Notes under the pieces: model-generated | What the model was told of the DNA's origin: nothing | The model's database searches: none | The model's input: only the letters and a program-made list of their open reading frames with translations | Part shown: in pieces, positions 10,400 through 20,368 of the stretch | Position numbering within the stretch: the stretch's first letter is position 1 | Layout of the letters: each line of letters begins with the position of its first letter | Assembly (NCBI GenBank): GCA_963676095.1 | Contig: OY781040.1 | Coordinates: 3,410,001 to 3,474,000 of the forward strand | DNA from: G963676095 sp963676095 | Lineage (GTDB): Bacteria > Bacteroidota > Bacteroidia > Bacteroidales > Prolixibacteraceae | Length of the DNA stretch: 64,000 nucleotides | Reading direction: 5' to 3' | Program-made: the position numbers and the translations under genes

Positions 10400-11650
10400 A
10401 TGGAAAGAAGAGAAATAGAGATTATGGCCCCAGTGGGTTCCTACGAATCGCTGGCTGCTGCTGTTCAGGGCGGGGCCGGATCGGTTTATTTTGGCGTTGA
10501 GCAATTGAATATGAGGGCCCGTTCGTCCAATAATTTTACATTGGACGATCTTAAGAATATTGCTGACATGGCCAGGTCTCAAGGCGTGAAGACATACCTG
10601 ACTCTCAATACAATCATTTTCGACAGTGAACTGGAAAAATTGCATGACATAATTGATGCAGCGAGGGATGCCGGTATATCGGCTATTATTGCCAGCGATA
10701 TTGCGGCAATCAGGTATGCCCGCTCGGTAGGTGTAGAGGTGCACATTTCGACGCAGGTCAATATCACCAATATTGAAGCCGTAAAATTTTATGCGCAATA
10801 TGCCGATGTTATGGTTCTGGCCAGGGAAATGAACCTGGATAAGGTCCGGGAGATAAGCCGGCAGATCACGGAACAGGATATCAGGGGGCCGAAAGGAGAG
10901 CTTGTGAGGTTGGAAATGTTTGTCCACGGTGCTTTATGTATGGCTGTTTCCGGAAAGTGTTACTTAAGCCTGCACGAGATGAATGCTTCGGCTAACCGGG
11001 GGAGCTGCATGCAAACATGCCGCAGGTCTTACATTGTGACCGACCGGGAAACCGGGGCGGAACTGGAGATAGACAATGAATATATCATGTCTCCCAAAGA
11101 CCTGAAGACCATTCACTTTCTGAATAAACTTCTTGACGCCGGGGTTACCGTGTTAAAGATTGAAGGAAGGGCGCGTTCTGCCGAATATGTGAAGACCGTC
11201 TCGGAATGTTACCGTGAGGCGGTTGATGCTTACCGGGAAGGAGGCTTTACGGACGAACGGATAACAGAATGGGACAAAAGATTGGCTACCGTTTTTAACA
11301 GGGGCTTTTGGGATGGTTACTATCTGGGACAGCGTTTGGGAGAATGGAGTAAGAATTACGGATCGCTCGCCACAGAGAAAAAGATATATCTTGGCAAAGG
11401 GATGAATTACTTTCCTAATATCAGGGTCGCCGAATTCAAAATGGAATCAGGGACCCTTCGCACAGGCGACAGAATCCTGGTTACAGGACCTACTACCGGC
11501 GTTATAGAGACTGAAGTTAGTGAGATTCGCGTTGACCTTAAGCCTGTTCATGAAACAAAAAAAGGTGACTATTTTTCGGTACAGCTTGACGAGAAGATCA
11601 GAAGGTCTGACAAACTTTACAAGATCGTGAAGCGGAAAGAAAAAAAGTAG
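10400..11650 (+). CDS. U32 family protein (TrhP/RlhA-like RNA hydroxylation factor)
   Basis: The 416-residue protein opens with MERREIEIMAPVGSYESL, the U32 family beta-barrel start, and contains FVHGALCMAVSGKCYLS and NRGSCMQTCRR. The four cysteines (residues 180, 187, 203 and 207) are the pattern proposed to bind an iron-sulfur cluster in U32 proteins. Members were named collagenase-like peptidases, but the best studied relatives (TrhP/YegQ, RlhA) are needed for prephenate-dependent hydroxylation of tRNA or 23S rRNA. The C-terminal part (residues about 325-410) resembles the small barrel seen in YegQ. Which RNA is modified cannot be decided here. The gene appears to be monocistronic. Confidence 0.8.
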   Translation: MERREIEIMAPVGSYESLAAAVQGGAGSVYFGVEQLNMRARSSNNFTLDDLKNIADMARSQGVKTYLTLNTIIFDSELEKLHDIIDAARDAGISAIIASDIAAIRYARSVGVEVHISTQVNITNIEAVKFYAQYADVMVLAREMNLDKVREISRQITEQDIRGPKGELVRLEMFVHGALCMAVSGKCYLSLHEMNASANRGSCMQTCRRSYIVTDRETGAELEIDNEYIMSPKDLKTIHFLNKLLDAGVTVLKIEGRARSAEYVKTVSECYREAVDAYREGGFTDERITEWDKRLATVFNRGFWDGYYLGQRLGEWSKNYGSLATEKKIYLGKGMNYFPNIRVAEFKMESGTLRTGDRILVTGPTTGVIETEVSEIRVDLKPVHETKKGDYFSVQLDEKIRRSDKLYKIVKRKEKK

Positions 11651-11767
11651 GATGATCGATCCTGTTTCCGGGGTTCTCTTTCTCATACATTTGCATTCCG
11701 GTATTGGTGTTCTTCTTATCTCGGGAGTTCCTGTAAAAAATTTCAGGTGTAATTCACAGGAAGATAA

Positions 11768-11800
11768 TTTCATTTTTACAGGACATTCTTATTATTTTTG
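11768..11800 (+). promoter_or_regulatory. Putative Bacteroidota promoter for the DUF3352-like gene
   Basis: A perfect -7 element TATTTTTG lies at 11793-11800. TTTC at 11768-11771 is one mismatch from the TTTG -33 element, with a 21-base spacer. Transcription would start about 25 bases before the ATG at 11833. Confidence 0.5.
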
Positions 11801-11832
11801 ATAATCTATAAAATAGGAAAAAAACCAAGTTT

Positions 11833-14580
11833 ATGCGCAAGATCATATTCCCTGTTGTTATTATTCTTATTGTCGGGTTTGCTGTAGCCTGGTTTTTTTT
11901 GAACCGTCAGACAAAGAGTTATTCCGAGAATTCTGCCTTTAAGGCTATCCCGGCTAAAACTCCCCTGATTGTTGAGGTTCCCGATGTCAGTAAGTTCCTT
12001 GGAAAGCTTGCCGGAGATGATCCTGCCGTGGCAGAAATCAAATCGGCGCCTGAGCTTCAGTCATTCTGGCGCGATATCGCCGGATTAAGTTCGTTACTGG
12101 CCGGACATGAACAATTACGGGAAGCCCTTGAAAAGAAACCGGTGCTTATTGCTTTTAACCCTGAGGGAAAAAGTAATATTGGCTGTCTCTTTGCATTTAG
12201 CCTGGAAAACCGCTCCGAAAGGTCAAAGATTATTGACTTTTTCAAGAGCATTGATATGAACAGGGCCTTGGGTGAACGACAGTATGACGATGTAACCATT
12301 TATTCCTGTAAATCAGGAGACTCGGTGTATCATTTTGCTGAAGATAAGGGTATTTTTCTTCTCAGTCGTTATTCTTTATTTGTAGAAGATGCTGTCCGTC
12401 AGGTAAATGCTGAAAATCTGCTGGATCAGGAACAGTTCAAGGCTCTCTATAATACTGTTAGCGAAGGTTCAGATTTTAATATCTTTATCAATCAGGGCAA
12501 AATTTTTCAGTATCTGGCAAAATTAACATCTCCGTCATTTAAAAGCATGGTGCAGCTTTTCACTCATTTTGCCGACTGGACAGAACTGGATGTCAAGCTG
12601 AACAAGTCAGAGTTCTTGCTCGGTGGTTTTAGCTTTTCTGATAAAGGCCATAATAACTACCTGAATATTTTCAGAAATCAGGAAGCCGGCAGGTTTAATA
12701 TAGACGAAGTACTTTCGGCCAATTTATCCATGTTCCTTCGCCTGAACTTGTCTGATTTTAATATTTTTCAAAACGATTACGGGGATTACCTGAAGCGGAA
12801 GCAGGGAAGTTTTTATAGGCGGGAATCCCAACTGTCTGATTTGAACGGTTACGCCGGAAAACCGTTCATTCCGCTTTTCGGTAATATCGCCGGATCTGAG
12901 TTCGCTTTGGTTTTTGGTCCTGTCACGCCGAACGAACCAAGGACAAACCGTTTTTTCATAGCAGGTGTTAAAGGCCAGTCGTCAGCAAAAGATCTGTTTT
13001 TGTCAATACTGAGGAACTATGCCAAATCAAAAAAGACGACGCTGGAAAATATGACTATAAGCTACCAGATCCAAAATGACAGAACCTACGATATTTATGA
13101 ATTTCCTTTTGGGAATTTTCCTGAATTACTTTTGGGTAAAACTTTTTCTGCTGTCGAATCCAATTATCTCTGTTTTTATGATAATTATCTTATTTTTTCG
13201 GATAATGTGGCAGCCCTGAAAAATTATATTCGTGACCTGGTGTTATCCGGTACACTTAAAAAGGATTCTCATTTTCAGGCATTCAATCAGCAGATGTCCT
13301 CGCGTTCAAGTTTCTACGCTTTCCTGAACTTCTCCAAGGCGTTTTATCTGAAGGACTATTACCTTAACAGGGACATGGCGAATGCCATTCAGGAAAACGA
13401 GGAGGGGATCCGGAAGTTTTATGCACTCGGGTGGCAGTTTTCCTCAAACTCCGGCGAATTTTTGAATAACCTTTATCTCAAATATGATCCGGCGATGAAG
13501 GAGGAACCTCAGACAGTCTGGCAAACGAAACTCGACTCGACATTGGCTATAAGGCCACAGTTGGTGATCAATCACAAAGATCCCAAAAACCTGGAAATAC
13601 TGGTTCAGGATAAAAAGAATAATCTTTACCTGATAAATAAGGAGGGAGTAAGCCTTTGGAAAGTGAAACTTTCCGGTCCTGTTATGGGGAATGTTTATCA
13701 GATCGATTATTACCGTAACGGGAAGTTACAATATTTTTTAAATACCCGGGACCGGCTATACCTGATCGACCGGAATGGAAACCCTGTTGCCCGGTTCCCT
13801 TTAAATCTGAAGTCGCCGGCCACAGTTGGCGTATCGGTGTTCGATTATGACAGGAACAGGGATTACCGTTATTTCGTGGCATGTGAGGACAGAAAAGTTT
13901 ATGCTTATGACCGGGAAGGAAAACCCGTTAAAGGTTGGACATTCGATAAAGCTGATGGTACCGTAACCAACCCTGTCCGACATTTCCGAATCGGGAACAA
14001 GGATTATCTGGTTTTCGAAGACCAGCATAAAACATATATCATGGACCGGCAGGGAGCGATCAGGGTCAGGACGGGGCCGTTCGATCATTCCGGTAATGAC
14101 CTTTATCTGACATCGGGTTCTGCTCCTGCATTGGCAACCACCGATACCGGGGGGAACGTCCATCTCCAGTATTTTGACGGGAGTACGCGGGAAATTAGCC
14201 TTGGCGCATTCGGGGAAGGGCATTATTTTATGGCCGATGACCTGAATGGCGGTTCTGGTACGGATTTTATTATTGCCAATGAAAAAAAATTATATGTCTT
14301 CTCAGAGCAGGGAAAGAAGATTTTTGAAAAGGAACTTGGTTTCCCGGTTTCGGAAAAACCTGTTATATATGGTTCGGGAAAGGAGAATAAAAAGATTGGC
14401 ATTGTCTGCAGGGATGAGAACCGGATATACCTTTTCCGCAATAACGGTCAGCTCTATCCCGGGTTCCCGCTTCAGGGAAGTACTGAATTCAGCATAGGGT
14501 ACCTGTCGTCGGGTGACCCGTATTTCAACCTGATCGCCGGTAATGAAGATAACAGCCTGTATAACTATAAAATGGAGTAA
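11833..14580 (+). CDS. Membrane-anchored DUF3352-like protein with C-terminal beta-propeller
   Basis: A 915-residue envelope protein of unknown function. Residues 5-24 form an uncleaved signal anchor (IIFPVVIILIVGFAVAWFFL). Residues about 35-560 resemble DUF3352: a repeated pattern that begins with AIPAKTPLIVEVPDVSKFL and includes several blocks of the type FNIFINQGKIFQYL. From about residue 565 the sequence changes to short repeats with Asp-Arg-Gly/Asn turns (LYLIDRNGNPVARFPL, VYAYDREGKPVKGW, TYIMDRQGAIRVRTG, LYVFSEQGKKIFEKELG, IYLFRNNGQLYPGFPL), the signature of a PQQ/WD-like propeller with about six blades. The protein is probably periplasmic. No catalytic residues are evident. It is flanked by a gene-poor 180-bp leader and the convergent menE. 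Confidence 0.7.
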   Translation: MRKIIFPVVIILIVGFAVAWFFLNRQTKSYSENSAFKAIPAKTPLIVEVPDVSKFLGKLAGDDPAVAEIKSAPELQSFWRDIAGLSSLLAGHEQLREALEKKPVLIAFNPEGKSNIGCLFAFSLENRSERSKIIDFFKSIDMNRALGERQYDDVTIYSCKSGDSVYHFAEDKGIFLLSRYSLFVEDAVRQVNAENLLDQEQFKALYNTVSEGSDFNIFINQGKIFQYLAKLTSPSFKSMVQLFTHFADWTELDVKLNKSEFLLGGFSFSDKGHNNYLNIFRNQEAGRFNIDEVLSANLSMFLRLNLSDFNIFQNDYGDYLKRKQGSFYRRESQLSDLNGYAGKPFIPLFGNIAGSEFALVFGPVTPNEPRTNRFFIAGVKGQSSAKDLFLSILRNYAKSKKTTLENMTISYQIQNDRTYDIYEFPFGNFPELLLGKTFSAVESNYLCFYDNYLIFSDNVAALKNYIRDLVLSGTLKKDSHFQAFNQQMSSRSSFYAFLNFSKAFYLKDYYLNRDMANAIQENEEGIRKFYALGWQFSSNSGEFLNNLYLKYDPAMKEEPQTVWQTKLDSTLAIRPQLVINHKDPKNLEILVQDKKNNLYLINKEGVSLWKVKLSGPVMGNVYQIDYYRNGKLQYFLNTRDRLYLIDRNGNPVARFPLNLKSPATVGVSVFDYDRNRDYRYFVACEDRKVYAYDREGKPVKGWTFDKADGTVTNPVRHFRIGNKDYLVFEDQHKTYIMDRQGAIRVRTGPFDHSGNDLYLTSGSAPALATTDTGGNVHLQYFDGSTREISLGAFGEGHYFMADDLNGGSGTDFIIANEKKLYVFSEQGKKIFEKELGFPVSEKPVIYGSGKENKKIGIVCRDENRIYLFRNNGQLYPGFPLQGSTEFSIGYLSSGDPYFNLIAGNEDNSLYNYKME

Positions 14581-14664
14581 GCACTGATTTAATGCCGGAA
14601 CTTGAGGCTTCATTCCGGATAAAATCTGAATGTATTATATTTTAAGGGACGGACCGGATATGAA

Positions 14665-15744
14665 TTAAAATTCATTAAGCCATCTCTGAAGACTGTTCCG
14701 GTCAGGCTTATCAGTGTTTGTCCGGGGTAATTTGCTGCTGAAAATAAACTGCCGGGGAATTTCGTATTTGTCGAGTTTTTTTTTGCAAATGGTTTTTATC
14801 CGGTCCAGGGTTTCCGCGCTTCCGTTGCCTTCCACGACCAGAACAATTTGCCTTCCGAGCTTTTCGTGGGGCAGGGAAGAGATCATGAAGGGAGCGGTTA
14901 TGTCCGTTTCCAGTTTTTTTTCAATCGTTTCAGGAGAATATTTGATTCCTCCGGAGATGATGATGTGATCTGCCCTCCCAAGGATGCGAAAGGTTTTTGG
15001 GTCTTTTAGTTCAGCGATGTCTGTTGTTTCCAGATATCCATGGGAAAGCCCGGGAACAAAAATCTTCAGGCAACCTTTTTCAGACAGTTCTACACGAATA
15101 TCGTCCATGCAGTGATAATATCCGTCAGCGCCTTCTTTGCTGAGTTCCCTGATTGCGATGTGAGTCGCAGTCTCGGTCATGGCATAACTGGAACAACTCC
15201 GGGTGGAAAGAGCTGAAAGCCGTTTTTCCAAAGTCAGTGGGATTGCCGATCCCCCAATAAGAAGCTGCCTGATGTTCTGTAACTTGTTTTCTCCGGAGGA
15301 TGAATCGAGTATTTTGATCACCTGGTTGGGGACCATCGCCGCGAATTCAAATTGTTCTTTTCCCAGAAAACCGAGACCGGAAGACGGAGATGTAATCCGC
15401 ATATCAAGTCTTCCAAGCAATGATCTGACAATCATTAGTTTGCCGGCTATGTATCGTGAGGGGAGACAATGCAATACTTTGTGCCCTTCTTTTAGCTGAA
15501 AGAAACGAAGGGTCCGCTGCGCACTGGCTGCAACAAATTCCTTTGTCAGACGGATCTTTTTAGGGACTCCGGTACTTCCTGATGTCAGGACTTCGATCCA
15601 TTTTTTCGGGGAATACCATTCCTTCAGAAAACCGGTCCATTCCTGCTCCCATTCAGGAAGATTATCTGTCTGAAGGTTCAGTAACTCTCTGATTTCTCTA
15701 AGTTGGCCGTTTAGGATGATATGTCCGGGAAACAAATCTGTCAT
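14665..15744 (-). CDS. menE: o-Succinylbenzoate-CoA ligase MenE
   Basis: MenE activates o-succinylbenzoate with ATP and CoA, the penultimate step before the naphthoate ring is closed. The 359-residue protein is an acyl-adenylating enzyme: the P-loop-like motif VLTSGSTGVPKKIRLTKEF is near residue 55, SSYAMTETATHIA is the A5 motif, and GRADHIIISGGIKYSPETIE is the A8 hinge. The C-terminal lysine motif is PRQFIFSSKLPRTNTDKPDR. It is the last gene of the menaquinone operon, 83 bases after menC. Compared with typical MenE (about 450 residues) it is short, which is usual for Bacteroidota forms with a trimmed N-terminal region. Confidence 0.92.
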   Translation of the reverse strand: MTDLFPGHIILNGQLREIRELLNLQTDNLPEWEQEWTGFLKEWYSPKKWIEVLTSGSTGVPKKIRLTKEFVAASAQRTLRFFQLKEGHKVLHCLPSRYIAGKLMIVRSLLGRLDMRITSPSSGLGFLGKEQFEFAAMVPNQVIKILDSSSGENKLQNIRQLLIGGSAIPLTLEKRLSALSTRSCSSYAMTETATHIAIRELSKEGADGYYHCMDDIRVELSEKGCLKIFVPGLSHGYLETTDIAELKDPKTFRILGRADHIIISGGIKYSPETIEKKLETDITAPFMISSLPHEKLGRQIVLVVEGNGSAETLDRIKTICKKKLDKYEIPRQFIFSSKLPRTNTDKPDRNSLQRWLNEF

Positions 15745-15827
15745 GATTTTCTTGCAAAAGTATTCAATCTGAAATAACTGTTAACCATCAGTAAAAATGA
15801 TTGTTATAAAAGGGATGGCCTGCATAA

Positions 15828-16868
15828 TCAATCGGCAGACTCGCTCAGATCAAACGGTACAGATGGATTATACCAAAGTTTTTCGCCCCTTATTTCCAGC
15901 GGGGAACCGATGTTGTTGGTAAAAAGTTGTCCTGTTCCAAGTCCCTGGTGCATTTTTACCTGTTTGGTGAATGTCCATTGGGCAATGGCATTTAAGGCGA
16001 TGTTCGATTCGAGGTACGATGTGACCCACCATTCAATCGAGCGTTCGCCGGCCAGTTCGATCCATTCTTCACATCCTGCCAGTCCACCGTGAAGGCTGGG
16101 TTTTAAAACCAGGTATTGCGGACGTATTTCTTCCAGCAATCCGGCCTTTTCTTTTCGTCCGTTAATCCCGATTAATTCTTCATCCAGCGCCACAGAAATG
16201 GGGCTCTCGTTGCATATCCCCGCCATTAACTCCCATTGTCCTGCTGCCACGGGTTGTTCAATCGAATGGATGTCAAGCCTGGCCAGCCGGTTTAACTTTT
16301 CCATCACGTCTCCTTGTTTAAAAGCTCCGTTGGCGTCGACGCGCAGGGTAACAGCACCAGGACATGACCTGTTCCTGATTTCTTCCAGGAGCTTCATTTC
16401 TTCTTCAAACCCGATAGCGCCGATTTTTAGTTTGATGCAACGGAACCCGGCATCCAGCTTTGCCTTTATCTGCTGCTCCATCCAGGCGGGTTCCCCCATC
16501 CATATAAGACCGTTGACCGGGATCCCTTCTTCTCCGGATGTAAAGGCTGAAGGGAATATCAGCCGTTTTCCTCCATTTTGCAGATCGAGCAGGGCGGTTT
16601 CAAATCCGAACCTGACAGACGAAACTTCTTTTAGTAAATCCGGATTTCCGGCATAAAAATCCGGATTGGAGCATATTTTATTAAGAAGAAGTTCCGTTTC
16701 TTCCGGCGTCTCATGGCTTAACCCGGGCAAAGGGGCACATTCTCCGATGCCTGTGATGCCGTTTTCCCGGAGAAAAAGATACCAGACTGTACGGTTTGTA
16801 TAAGTTCCCCGGGAGGTTCCTGCGGGCCGTTTAAAGTGCAGCTCATATTTTCTGAAGGATGCGATCAT
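15828..16868 (-). CDS. menC: o-Succinylbenzoate synthase MenC
   Basis: MenC is an enolase-superfamily dehydratase that makes o-succinylbenzoate. The superfamily residues are visible: the KxK pair in CIKLKIG, the metal ligands Asp in LRVDANGAF, Glu in DIHSIEQPV and Asp in SVALDEEL, and the second lysine in YLVLKPSLHGG. The start at 16868 (MIASFRKYEL) is preferred to the longer reading from 16895 because its ATG overlaps the menA stop as ATGA, the same arrangement seen at two other joints in this operon. The result is 346 residues, normal for the family. Confidence 0.93.
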   Translation of the reverse strand: MIASFRKYELHFKRPAGTSRGTYTNRTVWYLFLRENGITGIGECAPLPGLSHETPEETELLLNKICSNPDFYAGNPDLLKEVSSVRFGFETALLDLQNGGKRLIFPSAFTSGEEGIPVNGLIWMGEPAWMEQQIKAKLDAGFRCIKLKIGAIGFEEEMKLLEEIRNRSCPGAVTLRVDANGAFKQGDVMEKLNRLARLDIHSIEQPVAAGQWELMAGICNESPISVALDEELIGINGRKEKAGLLEEIRPQYLVLKPSLHGGLAGCEEWIELAGERSIEWWVTSYLESNIALNAIAQWTFTKQVKMHQGLGTGQLFTNNIGSPLEIRGEKLWYNPSVPFDLSESAD

Positions 16869-17776
16869 ATTGCTGATAAAACTAATCCGGCACAAAATAA
16901 CAGGGTAAATGCAAGGGTTGAAAGAGACAGCCGTTTCAGGTAGGGGTCGAGCTGCCTGGGCTCGGCTGTCCTGTATATATGTCTCAGGTCAGCCATGAAA
17001 AGGGGCAGGGTCAATATAAAGATCCATTGCCAGGGCGATTCATATTTGTACAGTGTAAAAACGATACACATAAACCACCCTACCAGGATTAGTATGGTAT
17101 GGTATATTAAACTGTTACGGTATCCGATCCTGACAGGCAGGGTAATTTTCCCGGACCTGCTGTCGTTCTCAATATCGCGCATGTTGTTAAGGTTAAGGAC
17201 CCCTGTGCTGAAAAAACCCATGCTTACCGCAGGCAGCAGAACATTTTTTTCCAGGCGTCCGGAATTCAGGAAGAAGACTCCAAGCACCGGGAGCAACCCG
17301 AAAAAGAGAAACACCGCAAGGTCGCCCAGCCCGATATACCCGTACGCCCTTTTACCGGCAGTATAAAAGTAGGCCGCCAGTAAAGATAAGATGCCTAACC
17401 CGATAAAAATAAAGAATGCTGCCGGCGAAATTTTCCATGTCCCGGCATAAACGAGCCAGATTCCACTTATAAAACTAATTCCCCCAATGACAATCATACC
17501 GGATCTCATTTCCCGGAGCGAGATTTCCCCGCTCTGGATGGTACGGGTTGGCCCTACCCTGTGTTCGTTGTCCGTGCCCCGCTGGCTGTCTCCATAATCG
17601 TTTGCAAAATTTGAAAATATCTGGATAAATGTGGCTGTGACAATAGCCAGGGTACTTACGGTAACGCTGATTGAACCATAAGAACGTGACAGTCCGCATC
17701 CCATCAATATCCCTGAGAGAGCCAGCGGAAGAGTCCGCGGCCTTGCCGCCTTCATCCAACTTTTTGCTGTTGCCAT
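16865..17776 (-). CDS. menA: 1,4-Dihydroxy-2-naphthoate polyprenyltransferase MenA
   Basis: MenA attaches the isoprenoid tail to dihydroxynaphthoate in the membrane, giving demethylmenaquinone. The 303-residue protein belongs to the UbiA superfamily, with about eight hydrophobic segments. The first Asp-rich motif is FANDYGDSQRGTDN (near residue 58) and the second is NNMRDIENDSRSGK (near residue 195). The N-terminus MATAKSWMKAARPRTLPLAL is typical. It overlaps menC by four bases and lies 77 bases after menB, the widest joint in the upstream half of the operon. Confidence 0.95.
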   Translation of the reverse strand: MATAKSWMKAARPRTLPLALSGILMGCGLSRSYGSISVTVSTLAIVTATFIQIFSNFANDYGDSQRGTDNEHRVGPTRTIQSGEISLREMRSGMIVIGGISFISGIWLVYAGTWKISPAAFFIFIGLGILSLLAAYFYTAGKRAYGYIGLGDLAVFLFFGLLPVLGVFFLNSGRLEKNVLLPAVSMGFFSTGVLNLNNMRDIENDSRSGKITLPVRIGYRNSLIYHTILILVGWFMCIVFTLYKYESPWQWIFILTLPLFMADLRHIYRTAEPRQLDPYLKRLSLSTLAFTLLFCAGLVLSAI

Positions 17777-17853
17777 AGTTTGTATTCTTCTTCCTTCTGT
17801 CGTTTTATTAAAACTATCAGTAACAATGTTAGTTAGTAACAGTTTTGTTACGT

Positions 17854-18678
17854 TTATGGAAATTTGGGATATTTGCCGAAATCAGGTTTTCTTTTTTCGA
17901 GAAATGCATTTTTCCCTTCCTGCGCCTCTTCTGTAAGGTAATAAAGCAATGTGGCATTCCCGGCAAATTCCTGGATACCCACCTGCCCGTCCAATTCGGC
18001 ATTCAACCCCAGCTTCAGCATTCGCAGCGCCAGCGGACTGTGTTCCTGCATTTTTTTTGCCCAGGCAACCACTTCGTCTTCCAACTGAGCGAGAGGCACA
18101 ACCTTATTTACCAGTCCCATTTCCAGGGCTTCTGCTGCCGAATACTGCCTGCACATGAACCAGATTTCGCGTGCTTTTTTTTGCCCGACAATGCTGGCCA
18201 GGTACGACGATCCCAATCCGGCATCGAAGCTGCCTACTTTGGGGCCTGTTTGTCCGAAAATAGCATTCTCGCTGGCAATGCTGATATCGCAGACCACGTG
18301 GAGAACATGCCCTCCACCGATAGCATAGCCGTTGACCATGGCAATTACCGGTTTCGGTAAACTACGTATCTGGCGCTGTACTTCCAGGATATTAAGCCGG
18401 GGTATACCATTTTTGTCGATGTAGCCGCCTTTCCCTTTTACGGTCTGGTCACCGCCGGAGCAAAAAGCCTTGTCTCCTGCTCCGGTCAATACAACGACAT
18501 TGATCAGCTGATCTTCACGGCAAATGCGCAGGGCGTCGCTCATTTCGTTTACCGTTGTCGGACGGAATGCATTACGGTACCTTTCCCTGTTGATCGTGAT
18601 TTTGCCTATTCCTTCAAAATAGTCGAAGAAAATATCTTCATATCCTTTTATGGTTTCCCATTGTCGTGTTGTACCCAT
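17854..18678 (-). CDS. menB: 1,4-Dihydroxy-2-naphthoyl-CoA synthase MenB
   Basis: MenB closes the second ring of menaquinone from o-succinylbenzoyl-CoA. The 274-residue protein has the crotonase fold with the MenB-specific start (WETIKGYEDIFFDYFEGIGK), the oxyanion hole segments VVLTGAGDKAFCSGGDQ and VNGYAIGGGHVLHVVCD, and the MenB stretch GPKVGSFDAGLGSSYLA. The C-terminus KNAFLEKRKPDFGKYPKFP matches the family. It begins 10 bases after menD. Confidence 0.97.
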   Translation of the reverse strand: MGTTRQWETIKGYEDIFFDYFEGIGKITINRERYRNAFRPTTVNEMSDALRICREDQLINVVVLTGAGDKAFCSGGDQTVKGKGGYIDKNGIPRLNILEVQRQIRSLPKPVIAMVNGYAIGGGHVLHVVCDISIASENAIFGQTGPKVGSFDAGLGSSYLASIVGQKKAREIWFMCRQYSAAEALEMGLVNKVVPLAQLEDEVVAWAKKMQEHSPLALRMLKLGLNAELDGQVGIQEFAGNATLLYYLTEEAQEGKNAFLEKRKPDFGKYPKFP

Positions 18679-18688
18679 TGTATCGATT

Positions 18689-20368
18689 TTAAGATTTTAC
18701 ATTTTTAAATAATTCCTTGAAGAATGAGCTGTTCCTTTTGGGATCGGTGAAGACTTCCAACAGGGTTGCTTTCTCCCGGTTTTCCCTATAAAAATCTTTC
18801 AGCGCTGCATCAAGTGATTGTTCATCTTGGGCCTGTAAGTAATCGAGCCCGAACGTTTTCGCGATTCCCTCCGCACTGAATTTGTTGCCGGCAAAAAAAT
18901 GTTCTTCAAATGCGGGCGAGCCGGACGGGCCATTTATCATGCCGAAAATATTGCCACCCCGGTTATTGATCACAATTACCCTGAAGTTTTTACCGATATA
19001 CTTATTCCACAGGGCGTTGGAATCATAGAAGAAGGAGAGGTCCCCCAGTATCACTGTGTTGATCAGTCCTGATACAGAGGCAAAGCCGGCAGCTACAGAC
19101 ATTGGCCCGTCGATACCGCTTGTTCCCCGGTTCCCGTAATACAAGGCATCTTCTGTCTGGTCGCAGATTAATGCATACCTTACCGGGGAACTGTTTCCCA
19201 GGTGGATGACAGATCCTTTGGGGATGGCCCGATTTATTTGTCCGAAAACCTTCAGATCGCAAAAGGGAGATTCTTTTATAAACAGGTCACGCCGCCTGTT
19301 AACGAAGGCTTCCTGTTTTTTCCATCGTTCCAGGTAACTTTTCCCCTTTGGACCGGTTAAAGGAAGGAGCTGCCCGAAAAAACCGGTTGTATCCATCCCG
19401 ATAACCTTGGTCAGCGACTGGTAAGTATCGAAATGTTCGGACGAAAGGCTTAAGTGCCAGTGCGAGGATGGTTTATTTTTTCGCAGAAACTGTTTTAGCG
19501 ATTTTGAAACAAATTGCCCCCCGCAACTGATCAACAGGTCAGGAATAAACTCTTCCGGCCGATCCAGGATGGAAGCCATGATGGTATCGACGCTGCTGCA
19601 AAAATGGGGACTGTTTATGTTTGCCAGGTGCTCCTTCAGGATGACAGCACCTGTTTTTCCGGACAGCTCATGCAAGATTTTTTCCAGCCGGTGGTCCGGA
19701 CGCTGCTGGCCAGCCAGGATCAGTACTTTTTCTGCCTTGTTAAAAACGGAGACAAGCTTTTCTGCTTCATTTTCTGTAATTCCCTGGATTGAAGGGGACA
19801 CATCAATTACTTTTACCCGGGGAATCTCTACGTCAGTCAATCCGTGAAGGGGTTCTTCAAGCGGGATGTTGATATGTACCGGGCCTGGCGTTCCCGAAAC
19901 AGATAAGTTTATACATTCATTGACCATTCTTCCTGCATGCCAGAGTCCTTTTTCCGTTTCTTCGAGAGGAAGGGTAATTTCCTTTTTTACAAAATCTTTA
20001 TAAATATTTTGCTGCCGGATGCATTGACTTTCAAGCTGATCGATCCAGTATCCCGGACGGTCGGCAGTCAGCACGATTAAGGGTATGTTTAGTGCAAAAG
20101 CCTCGGCTATTGCCGGTGCATAATTCAAGGCAGCCGTACCCGAGCTGCAGGTCAGGACGACCGGTTTCCGTGTTGCCTGTGAAAGCCCGATGGCAAAATA
20201 GGCAGCACTGCGTTCATCGACAATATTACGGCAGTTAAACTGCCCGCTTCCGGCAAAGGTATGTATTAAAGGCCCGTTCCTCGACCCCGGGGATATGATA
20301 ACATCATTAATACCCCTGGCCAGTAAGAGCGCAGCCATTTGTTGAATATGTTTTTTTTCTGATATCAT
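18689..20368 (-). CDS. menD: SEPHCHC synthase MenD
   Basis: MenD is a thiamine-diphosphate enzyme that joins isochorismate and 2-oxoglutarate, the committed step of menaquinone synthesis. The 559-residue protein starts with the ThDP enzyme region LLARGINDVIISPGSRNGPL, keeps the glutamate of IVDERSAAYFAIG, and has the diphosphate/metal-binding segment GDLSFFYDSNALWN followed by INNRGGNIFGMI. YYGNRGTSGIDGPMSVAAG is also MenD-like. The start ATG overlaps the menF stop by four bases, so translation is probably coupled. Confidence 0.96.
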   Translation of the reverse strand: MISEKKHIQQMAALLLARGINDVIISPGSRNGPLIHTFAGSGQFNCRNIVDERSAAYFAIGLSQATRKPVVLTCSSGTAALNYAPAIAEAFALNIPLIVLTADRPGYWIDQLESQCIRQQNIYKDFVKKEITLPLEETEKGLWHAGRMVNECINLSVSGTPGPVHINIPLEEPLHGLTDVEIPRVKVIDVSPSIQGITENEAEKLVSVFNKAEKVLILAGQQRPDHRLEKILHELSGKTGAVILKEHLANINSPHFCSSVDTIMASILDRPEEFIPDLLISCGGQFVSKSLKQFLRKNKPSSHWHLSLSSEHFDTYQSLTKVIGMDTTGFFGQLLPLTGPKGKSYLERWKKQEAFVNRRRDLFIKESPFCDLKVFGQINRAIPKGSVIHLGNSSPVRYALICDQTEDALYYGNRGTSGIDGPMSVAAGFASVSGLINTVILGDLSFFYDSNALWNKYIGKNFRVIVINNRGGNIFGMINGPSGSPAFEEHFFAGNKFSAEGIAKTFGLDYLQAQDEQSLDAALKDFYRENREKATLLEVFTDPKRNSSFFKELFKNVKS

